Assembly (NCBI RefSeq): GCF_001421015.2
Contig: NZ_CP013023.1
Span: 5,290,278 to 5,354,277 of the forward strand
Origin: Paenibacillus bovis
GTDB lineage: Bacteria > Bacillota > Bacilli > Paenibacillales > Paenibacillaceae
Length of the DNA stretch: 64,000 bases
Reading direction: 5' to 3'
Made by a program: the position numbers and the translations under genes. Shown here piece by piece: positions 1 through 9,700 of the stretch; position 1 is the stretch's first letter; each line of letters begins with the position of its first letter. The notes beneath the pieces are model-generated. The model did no database searches. It had not been told where the DNA came from and saw only the letters and a list, made by a program, of their open reading frames with translations.

Positions 1-392
1 TCGGCACTCGTATTAAAGTAATCTCCATTGACACCAGCGACTGCTTTGGTTTCCTTTGCCATACCTTCTACAGATTGGCGGGTTGTAATTTTGCCACCCT
101 GTCCGGTCATCACATTCAAATTAACATATGGATTTTGTAAATCCACTTTGACCACATCCGCTAGTACAGTAGCGGACTTGCCAGATCGCGTCGTGTTATA
201 GCGATACTCCAGTAATTGGGCTCCTGAAGTAATATTGCTTTCATTCAGTTTAGTGGTTGAAGCAGCTTCGGCTCGCTGCACCGGAAACCAGGATGCTGCC
301 GGTACGCCGATCTCCAGCACGGGTTGAATCCACAATGTGCCTGCAATGGTCAGTACGATCCATTTGCGCATTGTTTTTGTTTTGCCATTCAT
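1..392 (-). CDS. Phosphodiester glycosidase family protein (NAGPA domain), 3' end outside window
   Basis: The first 130 residues are visible, and the gene runs off the left edge. It opens with a basic stretch and a hydrophobic segment ending near AEAAS (about residues 1-45), a signal peptide, so the product is exported. The segment VAGVNGDYFN is typical of the NAGPA/DUF2233 domain, which in the family hydrolyses phosphodiester-linked sugars at the cell surface and in Paenibacillus is often found in wall-associated or SLH-bearing proteins. The ATG at 392 is preceded by AGGAGCG at good distance. Whether SLH domains follow cannot be seen. The substrate is unknown, and the family call rests on one conserved motif plus the signal peptide. 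Confidence 0.75.
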   Translation of the reverse strand, partial: MNGKTKTMRKWIVLTIAGTLWIQPVLEIGVPAASWFPVQRAEAASTTKLNESNITSGAQLLEYRYNTTRSGKSATVLADVVKVDLQNPYVNLNVMTGQGGKITTRQSVEGMAKETKAVAGVNGDYFNTSA

Positions 393-479
393 AATTTTGA
401 ACGCTCCTATTCCTTGAAATTCCATTTTCTATTCTTTATCTATTTGTCTTCGACAGGGATATCCTATTCCTATCCCTCA

Positions 480-510
480 ATTATACTCATGATGAGCCAC
501 TAACCGCCAA
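480..510 (-). promoter_or_regulatory. Possible sigma-A promoter of the phosphodiester glycosidase gene
   Basis: On the minus strand a perfect TATAAT (480-485) lies 19 bases from TTGGCG (505-510), about 90 bases upstream of the start. The -35 box overlaps a small CCGC-CAA-GCGG hairpin. The spacing is long, so this is only a candidate. Confidence 0.35.
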
Positions 511-710
511 GCGGCAAAGTTATCCTTCTATCAGTTAGACTACAAAAAGGATAAAAAGTTACGGAACAATCATCACTTTATTGAAATATTGTCATCTTTA
601 TTATGAAATGTACCGCATAGAAGTGAAAGCATGCCTATGGTACAACCATACTATTTACAGTACTACAATTTTGATTTCATGCGAAATAACAGTATCTTGA
701 TAATAAAATA

Positions 711-740
711 AAAAGCCGCCCGGTAACTTGGCCGGACGGC
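711..740 (-). terminator. Rho-independent terminator downstream of metK
   Basis: Read on the minus strand, a nine-base-pair GC-rich stem (715-723 with 732-740, one G-U pair) is followed by a T-rich tail. It lies about 165 bases after the metK stop and before the glycosidase gene. Confidence 0.8.
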
Positions 741-903
741 ATACATACATTGCTTCATTTATAAACGATATGAATACGAGCAAATCCGTTTGTCAGAAAA
801 CGGATAACGTTTCACGATGATACAGCCATATAACAATTAAAACAAGAGGTTACAAAAATCCTGTTATTGCTATTGATTGTATACAATCGCTATTCTGCCT
901 GTA

Positions 904-2106
904 TTACAGACCCGCTTGGGATTTCAGCAGTTCTGCTTTGTCTACACGTTCCCAAGGAAGATCCACATCAGTACGGCCAAAGTGACCATATGCTGCAGTT
1001 TGACGATAGATTGGACGACGCAGATCCAGCATACGAATAATGCCAGTTGGGCGCAGATCAAAATTATCGCGTACCAGTTCTACCAGTTTGTCTTCGTCTA
1101 CTTTGCCTGTACCGTACGTATCAACGTTGATCGATACCGGGTTAGCTACACCGATCGCATACGCCAGCTGAATTTCACATTTGTCAGCCAGACCTGCAGC
1201 CACCAGGTTTTTAGCTACATAACGTGCAGCATAAGCAGCAGAACGGTCTACTTTTGTAGGATCCTTACCGGAGAATGCTCCGCCGCCATGACGTGCATAA
1301 CCACCGTACGTATCTACAATGATCTTACGACCTGTCAGACCTGCATCACCTTGAGGACCACCGATAACAAAACGACCTGTAGGATTAATAAAGTATTTGG
1401 TTTCATCGTCCAGCAGTTCTGCAGGAACAACCGGCAGAATAACATGCTCACGAATATCTTTTTGGATTTGCTCCAGTGTTGCTTCTTCAGCGTGCTGTGT
1501 GGATACAACGATTGTATCTACGCGTACAGGCTTACCGTTTTCGTATTCTACGGTTACCTGAGTTTTGCCATCAGGACGCAGATAATCCAGCTTACCGTCT
1601 TTACGCACCTCAGAAAGGCGGCGTGCGATACGGTGGGACAAAGCGATTGGAAGAGGCATCAGTTCAGGGGTCTCATTGGCTGCAAAGCCGAACATCAGAC
1701 CCTGGTCACCTGCACCAATATTTTCGGTTTCTTTTTCCATTTGTTCCGGATCACGAGTCTCCAGAGCTGCGTTTACGCCTTGGGCGATATCGGCAGATTG
1801 CTCGTTCAGGGAAGTCAGTACTGCACATGTATTGTAATCAAAGCCGTATTTGGCACGAGTATAGCCAATTTCTTTGACAGTATTTCTCACGATAGATGGA
1901 ATATCCACATATTCCGAGTTTGTGCTAATTTCACCAATGACAAGTACCAGGCCTGTAGCTACAGACACTTCACATGCAACACGTGCATTCGGGTCGTTTG
2001 CCAAAAAAGCGTCCAGTACAGCATCAGAAATTTGGTCACAAATCTTATCTGGATGTCCTTCGGTTACAGACTCTGATGTAAATAGATGTTTTTTAATATT
2101 GGACAA
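904..2106 (-). CDS. metK: S-adenosylmethionine synthetase
   Basis: This cytoplasmic enzyme makes S-adenosylmethionine from methionine and ATP. The 400-residue length is normal. The N-terminal [19 protein letters not shown] (about residues 15-33), central [12 protein letters not shown] and later [19 protein letters not shown] are the ATP-, metal- and methionine-binding signatures. I place the start at TTG 2106 because GGGAGG lies ten bases upstream and the protein then begins [12 protein letters not shown], as in other Firmicutes; upstream in-frame ATGs would add residues absent from the family. It has its own promoter and terminator, so it is probably monocistronic. No SAM-I riboswitch core was seen in its leader, although S-box control is common for metK in Firmicutes. 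Confidence 0.97.
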   Translation of the reverse strand: MSNIKKHLFTSESVTEGHPDKICDQISDAVLDAFLANDPNARVACEVSVATGLVLVIGEISTNSEYVDIPSIVRNTVKEIGYTRAKYGFDYNTCAVLTSLNEQSADIAQGVNAALETRDPEQMEKETENIGAGDQGLMFGFAANETPELMPLPIALSHRIARRLSEVRKDGKLDYLRPDGKTQVTVEYENGKPVRVDTIVVSTQHAEEATLEQIQKDIREHVILPVVPAELLDDETKYFINPTGRFVIGGPQGDAGLTGRKIIVDTYGGYARHGGGAFSGKDPTKVDRSAAYAARYVAKNLVAAGLADKCEIQLAYAIGVANPVSINVDTYGTGKVDEDKLVELVRDNFDLRPTGIIRMLDLRRPIYRQTAAYGHFGRTDVDLPWERVDKAELLKSQAGL

Positions 2107-2186
2107 CAGTTTCCAACCTCCCATATGGATAATAAGGTGTGAGCGTTGTGCAAAATACCTCAGTGTGCATATCAAGAGTTTCTACA

Positions 2187-2219
2187 CAAAAAATGAACCC
2201 TTTCCATAAGGAAAAGGTT
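2187..2219 (-). terminator. Terminator-like hairpin in the metK leader
   Basis: Starting about 15 bases after the predicted transcription start, a perfect ten-base-pair stem (2196-2205 with 2210-2219, one G-U pair, loop of four) is followed by a T run on the minus strand. It looks like an intrinsic terminator placed between the metK promoter and the gene, so it may be an attenuator. Confidence 0.6.
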
Positions 2220-2240
2220 GCTTTACAAGCCTCAGAAGTC

Positions 2241-2269
2241 ATAATAACGTATTTGATACCTGGTGTCAA
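2241..2269 (-). promoter_or_regulatory. Sigma-A promoter of metK
   Basis: Minus-strand TTGACA (2264-2269) is separated by exactly 17 bases from TATTAT (2241-2246), close to the sigma-A consensus. It predicts a leader of about 125 bases before the metK TTG start. Confidence 0.8.
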
Positions 2270-2668
2270 ACTTATTATTTGTAAGTCTCTACATAGAAAT
2301 AAAAGCAATTACGCCTTCACAATTCGAATAGAATAAACGAGATATACTTACGAAAAAGAGAACAATTGCATTTGTCACTTTATAAAAATGAGCATTATTA
2401 GCCAAGTTGATTATTACAGGTATGACAATTGCTTGGTAACTATATTATCCCAGCATATTGAGCAATACAAACAGATGGATTATAAAAGTATAACAGTTAC
2501 AAAAACACTACCTATATAATTAGTAACAAAAACAGTGAACTTCAGTAGTATTGAAAATATTTTGATAAAATCAGATTGTTTATCAGAAAAAAATTATTAT
2601 ATAATCTCTTACAAATTATTCTTCAATCAAGTATAAATAAGAACCCATATGACAAATAATCATCTGAT
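2270..2668. other. AT-rich intergenic region, nothing recognised
   Basis: These 399 bases between the metK promoter and the small secreted protein gene hold no gene with a plausible ribosome binding site. I found no strong terminator for the upstream minus-strand gene. Confidence 0.5.
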
Positions 2669-3298
2669 TTACAGTACTTTATAATTGCCAATAACCATTA
2701 TTGTAGCATTATAGCGCATACTGGAATCCACTGTTACACCACGGCCTTCTCTTGGAAAAAGCAGCAAATGGTTATTCGGTGCTGGTTGCGCACTACTTAG
2801 TTCATTGCCTACCGTAATATCAATAAGTCCATTAGCTCCATCGCTATATACTATAGCTTTTCCGGTTCGTACAATCATTTGAGTTCCGGCCTCAGCGATG
2901 AGTTTCTTGCCAGGACGCAGTTCTACAATGTTTACATTGGAACTTGTAGAAGAACTGGCACCGGTGTTTGTAACCGTTGAGCCTGTATTACCTGTTCCTG
3001 TCGAAGGAGTCACAGCATTGCTTGCAGTATTTTTATTGGTAGAACTGCTGGAAGTGCCAGTAGCATTTGAACTAGATGGAAGTGTAGTTTTAGAACCGGT
3101 AATATTGGAATCGGCGCTGCTGATTTTTCCACCAAGCGCTTTTTGAATTTGCTGGTCGACATAACTTTTGGTTACTACTGGATCATCTGCAGATCCCAGC
3201 TGGCTGCTTGCACTGGTAACTGTAGTCATTGAACTTCCTGCCCATATTCCGATAACAATAGTTCCTGCTGCCATTAACCACGTTGAATATTTTTTCAT
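2669..3298 (-). CDS. Secreted or anchored hypothetical protein, S-layer cluster
   Basis: This 209-residue protein begins with a short basic stretch and a hydrophobic segment (about residues 7-30), a signal peptide or anchor. Then come DDPVVTKSYVDQQIQKALGG, a low-complexity Ser/Thr/Asn/Gly linker (about 60-125), and a compact C-terminal domain starting at VELRPGKKLIAEAGTQ and containing NHLLLFPREGRGV. I recognise this as a recurring layout in Paenibacillus but cannot give it a function. The start at 3298 has GGAGG seven bases upstream. It sits just downstream of the S-layer-like gene on the same strand but is separated from it by a terminator. A role at the cell surface is inferred only from export and location. 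Confidence 0.75.
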   Translation of the reverse strand: MKKYSTWLMAAGTIVIGIWAGSSMTTVTSASSQLGSADDPVVTKSYVDQQIQKALGGKISSADSNITGSKTTLPSSSNATGTSSSSTNKNTASNAVTPSTGTGNTGSTVTNTGASSSTSSNVNIVELRPGKKLIAEAGTQMIVRTGKAIVYSDGANGLIDITVGNELSSAQPAPNNHLLLFPREGRGVTVDSSMRYNATIMVIGNYKVL

Positions 3299-3420
3299 GT
3301 TTGCCTCCAGTAAAATATTGATCGTGTTTACCTGACGCTATCTTTCATTCGGATAAATATGTTGATCTTCAAATTGTATTCAGTATTCATTTATTTATCC
3401 TAATATTAAAAGAAATATAC

Positions 3421-3459
3421 AAAAAAACACCCCGGAGCAGTTGCCTACTCCGAGGTGTC
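3421..3459 (-). terminator. Terminator of the S-layer-like gene
   Basis: An 11-base-pair GC-rich stem on the minus strand (3427-3437 with 3449-3459) is followed by seven T residues, about 50 bases after the gene's stop codon. Confidence 0.9.
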
Positions 3460-3509
3460 TCAGTGAAGGTATTACTACCTTCTATTTTGTAGCAATAATA
3501 TCAGGGATA

Positions 3510-5825
3510 TTATTTGCTAGTTACTGTTACAGTTTTAGCAGCTGCATCGTATTGTACAGTTGCATCCAGTGCTTTACCAACCCATGCGATTGGCAGTACA
3601 GTACGGTTAGCTTTAGTTACAGCTTTAACGTCCATGTTGATTGTGGAACCGTTGATAGTCAGTTGATTAGTTTTCAGTTTCAGCTGAACTACGCGGTCGC
3701 CTTTGATCAAAGTAACCATAGAAGTTGCTTTGTCGAACAGGATGTTAGCTTGGGATACACCCAGAGCTTCAGCTACGTAACGAACTGGCAAGTAAGTGCG
3801 GCCGTTTTCTACATAAGGAGCAACTTCAGCAGTACGAGTAGTACCGTTTACGCTGTAAGCAGTGCTTCCGATTGTGTAGATTGCAGTTACAGCATTGTCA
3901 GTTTGGTCAGCTGGAGCTGTACCAATTGTAGCAATTGCTGCTTGAGTTGCTGCACGGTTGCTGTCATACCAGCTGCTTGTTACATCATTGTTTCTGTTGT
4001 AAGCAGTGTAAGAAGCTGCAGGACCTTGTACTTTAGCAACGATATCGCCTTGTGGTACAGTACGGTCGATACGCAGGTTTACGCCATTGATGGAAATAGT
4101 ACTTGCAGTAGTACTTTCGCTATCTACGTAGAAACGCAGAACGCCTTGAGTACTGTTTTGGTAAGTGTCGATAGACACGTTACGGATACGCAGGTCGCCA
4201 GAAGTTACAGATACTGTTGGAGTGGAACCGAATGTCACGCCGGATGGCAGCAGAATTTCTACCAGACCTGGGCTAGCTACATCGTTACCATTGTCATCAG
4301 TCAAGGCACCAGCAGCGCCTTCTTTCAGAGTCAGGTCACCGATAGAAGCCATATCTGTACCAATTGCAACATTGTAAGTTGCATTAGTTGCTGTCAGAGT
4401 TACAGCGTTAGTAGCAGTTGCAGCTTTAACTGTACCAGTCAAACCTTGGCTACCAGCTACTGTCAGGTTAACATCACCTGTGAATCCTGGTTGTACAGCA
4501 ATTTCAACATCTTTCAGTGTGATAGAACCAGCACGGTTAGATGTGTTGATTTTGCCACCATTAGTGTCGTTAGTACCTGTAGGCCAAGTCAGACGCAGTG
4601 TACGACCGTCTGTACCGGAATATTCAAAGTTAGGTTGAGTCAGACCATTTGCTGTTTCAACAGAACCTGTGCTACCAGTTGCGCCTTTACCATCTTCGTA
4701 AACTGTCTGCCAACGTGCACCTTCTGGCAGTTGCAGTGTTACTGTGCGGCCTCTCAGGAACGAACCAGCTACAGTTTCTTTAATTACTACATCACCGATT
4801 TGTTGCTCATCTTGTCCGGAAGTTACAGTCGTTGGAGAAGCAATTGTTACTCCACCACCATACTCACCATAAGTACCTACTACAAGAGAAGAAACATTCA
4901 GAGAAGAGTTACCGCTAATGGAAGCTGTAACATCACCATCTTTTGCTTGATCTTCATCATCTACACTGAAAGTCAGTGGCAGATCGAAGGAAGAAGCACT
5001 AGTAGAGCGAACGCCGGATTTAGTAGCGATTGTAAGAGTATCATCATCAATAGAGATGTTCAGATCTTCGTTATCCAGGTCACCGTACAATGCAGTAGCA
5101 GTACCAGCAGCACTCCAATCAAAACCACTTGGCAGTTTCAGTTTGATAGCATTGCCATCTCTCAGAGAAGCTGCAACAGATTCAGTCACACGCAGTGTGA
5201 AAGCGAAATCTTCGCTGCTGGATTGAGTTTCACGTGCTTCCAGAGCTACTTGACCAGAAGTTACAACAGTAGCGAATTTAACATTCCCTGTAGGCAAACC
5301 GCTGTTTGGATCTGCAGTAAAGGACAGGTTCAGATCACCACTAGTCAGACCAGTAGAACGTACTTGGTTAGCCAAGTCAATTTGGAAGTTGAAATCGTCG
5401 TCTTGGTTAGTACCTTTAACGCCGATACGGAAAGTTTTGTTGCTGCTTCCTACTCGCTCAGCTGCAGATACGATTACATTGTTTCCACCTGTTGTAGTAA
5501 CATCAGAACGGCTAGTAACAATGCTATTCAGATTAGCGTTAGCTTTCAGTTCCAGACCTTCTGGCAGTGTAACTGTCAGATATTTGTAAGTTGCAGTTGT
5601 TGCAGTACCATCGTTGAGTGTATCTTCGAATACATTTACTCTTACGCGTCCCAGTTCAGTTACGGACTCAGTAGAGTTACCAGAAATAGTTGGAACACTG
5701 ATTACATCGAAGCTACCCGATGCATGTGCTGCTGTTGGAGCGATGATACCTGCAACTGGAGCAACGCCAGCCAGCAATGCTGCGCTTGCTGCTACGTTAA
5801 TAACTTTTTTAGTAGACTTTTTCAT
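3510..5825 (-). CDS. S-layer-like protein with C-terminal copper-amine-oxidase-type domain
   Basis: This 771-residue exported protein has a classic signal peptide (basic N-terminus, hydrophobic core, AHA at 33-35). The body is rich in Thr, Ser, Val, Gly and Asp with no cysteine, typical of beta-rich S-layer proteins. The last ~105 residues (GRTYLPVRYVAEALGV, then TVLPIAWVGKALDATV) match the copper amine oxidase N-terminal-like domain (PF07833), a common wall-associated module in Paenibacillus. No SLH domain is present, so anchoring may use this C-terminal module. I start at ATG 5825 because the signal peptide begins there and AAGGAGGAG lies upstream; an in-frame ATG at 5900 would add 25 polar residues. 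The long 5' region, strong terminator and repetitive composition suggest high expression. Confidence 0.85.
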   Translation of the reverse strand: MKKSTKKVINVAASAALLAGVAPVAGIIAPTAAHASGSFDVISVPTISGNSTESVTELGRVRVNVFEDTLNDGTATTATYKYLTVTLPEGLELKANANLNSIVTSRSDVTTTGGNNVIVSAAERVGSSNKTFRIGVKGTNQDDDFNFQIDLANQVRSTGLTSGDLNLSFTADPNSGLPTGNVKFATVVTSGQVALEARETQSSSEDFAFTLRVTESVAASLRDGNAIKLKLPSGFDWSAAGTATALYGDLDNEDLNISIDDDTLTIATKSGVRSTSASSFDLPLTFSVDDEDQAKDGDVTASISGNSSLNVSSLVVGTYGEYGGGVTIASPTTVTSGQDEQQIGDVVIKETVAGSFLRGRTVTLQLPEGARWQTVYEDGKGATGSTGSVETANGLTQPNFEYSGTDGRTLRLTWPTGTNDTNGGKINTSNRAGSITLKDVEIAVQPGFTGDVNLTVAGSQGLTGTVKAATATNAVTLTATNATYNVAIGTDMASIGDLTLKEGAAGALTDDNGNDVASPGLVEILLPSGVTFGSTPTVSVTSGDLRIRNVSIDTYQNSTQGVLRFYVDSESTTASTISINGVNLRIDRTVPQGDIVAKVQGPAASYTAYNRNNDVTSSWYDSNRAATQAAIATIGTAPADQTDNAVTAIYTIGSTAYSVNGTTRTAEVAPYVENGRTYLPVRYVAEALGVSQANILFDKATSMVTLIKGDRVVQLKLKTNQLTINGSTINMDVKAVTKANRTVLPIAWVGKALDATVQYDAAAKTVTVTSK

Positions 5826-6023
5826 AACCTTTTGTTCTCCTCCTTGAATATCATAAACGTTTTTTTTGTTTTTTTGTTTGTTATGGATTTTGTCACTCAT
5901 CAGTCGTTACACCCCCTTTCCGAGTTTAAGCAAATCCTGTTTTTGTATGATGATATCTGTGACAAAATCACAGAAAATCGTAACCGGAACATTCGTCAAT
6001 CGAAAACCGCAGTGTCCAAAAGT

Positions 6024-6052
6024 ATTATACATTGCGTCAATGATGCCGTAAA
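6024..6052 (-). promoter_or_regulatory. Promoter of the S-layer-like gene
   Basis: Minus-strand TTTACG (6047-6052) and a perfect TATAAT (6024-6029) are separated by 17 bases. This predicts an untranslated leader of about 190 bases, as known for S-layer genes. A second possible promoter, TTGGTA with TAAAAT 18 bases later, lies further upstream near 6245-6274. Confidence 0.55.
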
Positions 6053-6072
6053 GACATTTTTTCACATTGAGA

Positions 6073-6112
6073 TTGTTGAATAGTTCCATTTGGGTTCGTG
6101 TTTATTCAACAA
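6073..6112. repeat. Ten-base inverted repeat upstream of the S-layer promoter
   Basis: Perfect arms at 6073-6082 and 6103-6112 flank 20 bases and lie 21-60 bases upstream of the predicted -35 box, where an activator or repressor could bind. Confidence 0.5.
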
Positions 6113-6672
6113 CCTGCCAGCATGTGTTTGCTGTTGTTTCATCAGGTTCATATACATAGACGCAGGTTTTCTCTAAAAGTTGCGGTTCTTCCAAAAAAAG
6201 TTTCGATTTTTTAATCAAATTCTATTTTTTGGCCCAACCTTATTAATTTTACTACACTTTTAGCAGAAATACCAATTTGCCTAACCTGACTGTACTACTT
6301 TTTGGTAACTATAGTAGTACTAAACAGCTTAGCTGCTGTTCAAACAGGCTGGAGCAGTTATTTCATCAAATCATTTGCTGCTTCCAAAACTATAGACGCA
6401 GGGGGTTGCGAAAAGGTTGCAGAGGTTGCAAAAGAATTTTTGTTTTTTTTAACTCTGTTAGAAATGTACTGTAATACTCAATCATCCTCCCGTTTACAGA
6501 CGATATTGTAGGCAGCATAATTGTCTTTCAATTTCCTGCGAACAGTTATGGTGCCTATATATTTGTGATCTATTTCTGATACCAATTCATATTAAAGTTA
6601 AATGATGCAATTTGATTCTTGCCTGAATATTTATGATGGCACAATGCTAATGCTTTGCGTTTTTCCTCACAT
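6113..6672. other. Long upstream region of the S-layer-like gene
   Basis: This region has no credible gene. It contains an inverted repeat (6292-6298 with 6314-6320), an 11-base direct repeat of ATAGACGCAGG (6156-6166 and 6392-6402), and three closely spaced GGTTGC motifs (about 6405-6429). It is probably regulatory or leader DNA. Confidence 0.4.
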
Positions 6673-6708
6673 AAAAAAGGAGTACCCGATTAGTCAGGTA
6701 CTCCTTTT
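6673..6708 (-). terminator. Terminator of the SLH-domain protein gene
   Basis: A perfect 12-base-pair stem (6675-6686 with 6697-6708) is followed by T residues on the minus strand, 28 bases after the stop codon. The reverse strand also carries a short T run, so it may work both ways. Confidence 0.88.
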
Positions 6709-6735
6709 AAGCTTAATAAATTTTAAAATCGCTAC

Positions 6736-9700
6736 TTACATCTTAGGCAGCAGCTTTTGTCCAATCATTACTCTTGCCAGAATAACGTCTGTATCGGAAC
6801 GCAGCATTTTGGCAGATGGATCATAAGTGTAGCCTTTGGTAAGATCGGTTGGATCAATAGCCGATCCAGTAATATAACCTTTTTTCGCTACGGCCAGTAC
6901 TGAAGCACGAGCATAACGGTCGATTGAGTTAAAGTCTTTGAAGTATTTCACCAGACCTTTATTGATTTTATCGATATCTGTTTCGAGTTTCAGGTTGGTT
7001 GCGCTGGCAATAATAACAGCAGCATCTTGACGGGTGATATTATCACCAGGGCTGAATACCTGTGGATCTGTACCGCGTACAAAGCCGGCACGAGCCGCTG
7101 TCTCGATATAACGGAAATCATATAAATCTGTGGAACGAATCGAGTTGACATTGGTATTCAAATCGATGAAGTGCTTAGTTCCCTGATAGTTCAGAGGAAT
7201 TTCCAGTGCTTTAACAATCGCACGTACAAACTCGCCACGTGTAATATACTGGTTGGCACCAAATGCTGTATCTGGATCTGTAGCGTTCATAATACCTTTG
7301 GCAAACAAAGCTTCCATATAATCACGTGCATAACTATGCTGTACGATGTCAGTATAGGAATAGCTCAGTTTGGCTACTACATAATATCCAAAACGATCAA
7401 ATGGTACAGTAATGGTACGTTTGGAGGCATTTACAACACCACCGATATTATCCCATTGCTTCAACTCAGGATCAAAATAGAATACAGTAACCAGTTTACC
7501 GGCATCTACTGCCATATCGGGCAGGTATGATAAAGTCAGTGTACCTTGCTTGGAAGGAACGAGTTCATTATTTGCATCACGGTTCCAGTAGCTTGGTGCC
7601 TGAGGATTGCTCGGGAAGTTTACAGGTTGATAAGGATCTTGACCATCGGAAATCGGATCAAATGTTCCAGTAGAAGCATTATCTGCGATCCCTGGATCCA
7701 TCCAGTACACATCACTAGCTTTAACAAAATGGCTATTAAAGTTATTTACAAAATACTGTTTACCATAATCTGTGAACTGTTGTTTTACACCCGCTTTTGG
7801 AGATTCAAAATCATAGCGGTTGATAACACCATCATTACTGTTGGCAATTGCGAACAAAATGTTATTTCCAGAGAAAACTTCGGATTTGAAGTCTTCTGCC
7901 GCTTCAGCATCGCGTCTGATCAAACTTGTTCCTGATGGAAACTTCAGAGAGAGATTGCCATCGAATACTTTAGCAGAGTTTTTCATCGTCTGCATATACT
8001 GTGCACCAGGAATATTCGTAGGCACATATTTTACGGTTACAGTATCTTTAAGCGTCTGATCACCAATTTTTACAGTGATCGGAATCTTGGTCTCTTTATT
8101 TGGTTTCAGATCTTTTACAGTTACACGATAAGCATTTTCAAATTCATTAGTTCCATTACCATCTGTATCAAAGTTTTGCTTTTCAGCTTTGACTTTGTTG
8201 ATTGTTACTTCAGATGCATCTTTGGAAGTCAGGATAACATCAATAAAGTTGCTATTTGTAGTCTTTTGAGCAGTTAATGGTCTTACAATATCATAAGTTC
8301 CACTTACCGGGTCGATCTCTACAGTAGCTGTAGCAGTTGGACCGCCATCGCCAGAATTATATACAGTAAAGCTATATACAATCGGGCTTTCAGCCATTTT
8401 GGCATCGGTAATAGTGAATGCAAAAGATTGTGTATCATAATCATAGAATACAGACAGTCCGTCTACTGATGTTGCACTTGAATTTGGATTCAGAGCATCA
8501 CCTGTAGATTTACCACCACTGATAGAGCTGAATGCATTGTTCAATGTCCAAATCTTGGTTAATCCATTTGAATCGACGATCTGTAATTTATAATTTTCCA
8601 ATTTGCTAATACGTTTAACATTGTTTTGTACGGTTGCTTTGTCTTTACCAAGATCGAGGAAATCGAATGTTCCGTATACATTAAATGCGCCTTCTTTGGC
8701 AGTATAGTTCGATCCATTCATCGGGAAGTTAACGGTATCCTTAGCAGTAGGAATTTCCACACTTTGATTAACAGAAGTGCTTGCTTTGAAAGGGAAAATT
8801 CCCAGTGTAGCGTTATACGGAATAACAGGGATATCTGTTGGAACCAGACTTACCTTGATCGTGTTTTCATAAGAATTCTTATTGGAGCTGATTACAAACT
8901 TGATTGTGTTTTCTCCAGAGAACATCGCTTTGTAAGCAGTAGCCGTATCAGCTACTACAAAGTGGAATTTGTCCGAAGACTCTTTCAGTTGTACCTGCGT
9001 ATTATTAATATAGAAGAACACAGTTTGACCTGTTCCGCTATATACAATTTCACTGGCATCCGCAATATTCGAGATTTGACCAGCAAAATTATTCAGCTCT
9101 TTGTCTACTACACTCGTTGCTACTTCAGTATCGTTTTGTCCATATTTTACAACTTGACCATCATAAGCTTTGGTATAACTTACATAAGGTCCATACAGGA
9201 AATTGATTGTAGCATTTACTACTGGACTTGCTGTAGTAGCAGCTGAATCTTTTTTCGCAGTAAACGAAAGGGTCAGCGTTCCTTTTAGAGATACATCTGT
9301 AACTTCATACAAAATTCTTTTCATTGTTTGAGACTTGCCGTTAACAGTCATTGTAGTATCTTTACGTGTGCCTGGAATTTCTGTCATTTTGATTGTTGCG
9401 GCTTGTCCTTGGGAATCTACAGCTTTTGTATCAATAACAGTACTATCCGTACCATTTACAACAAGAACCTCAATAGCTGTTGGAAGTGAGAAAATGTTGG
9501 CACCGTCCAGAGCAGAGCTGCTCAAGCTGCTTGCTTGGCTTTTCATGGAAGCTGAATAGCCTGGCAGATAATTTACTTTATAAATATACGGTGAAGAGCT
9601 ATCTCTCAGCGTAAAGCCCAAACTATTATTGGAAGCCAAACCATCTGTAGTTTTAATGCTTACATTAACGGTTTTACCGTAAGTGAGACCGGATACTCCA

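Larger units (their letters stand above)
393..903. other. Intergenic region between metK and the glycosidase gene
   Basis: This 511-base AT-rich region has no credible gene. It holds the candidate glycosidase promoter (480-510) and the metK terminator (711-740); I see nothing else. Confidence 0.6.

Noticed and set aside
877..2076. Plus-strand open frame opposite metK
   Set aside because: Antisense shadow of metK; unusual composition and no domain.
2107..2330. SAM-I riboswitch before metK
   Set aside because: The conserved core could not be found; only a single terminator-like hairpin is present.
3441..6083. 880-codon open frame on the plus strand opposite the S-layer-like gene
   Set aside because: It mirrors the codon pattern of the real gene, is rich in Cys, Ser and Phe, has no binding site or family match, and runs across a terminator.
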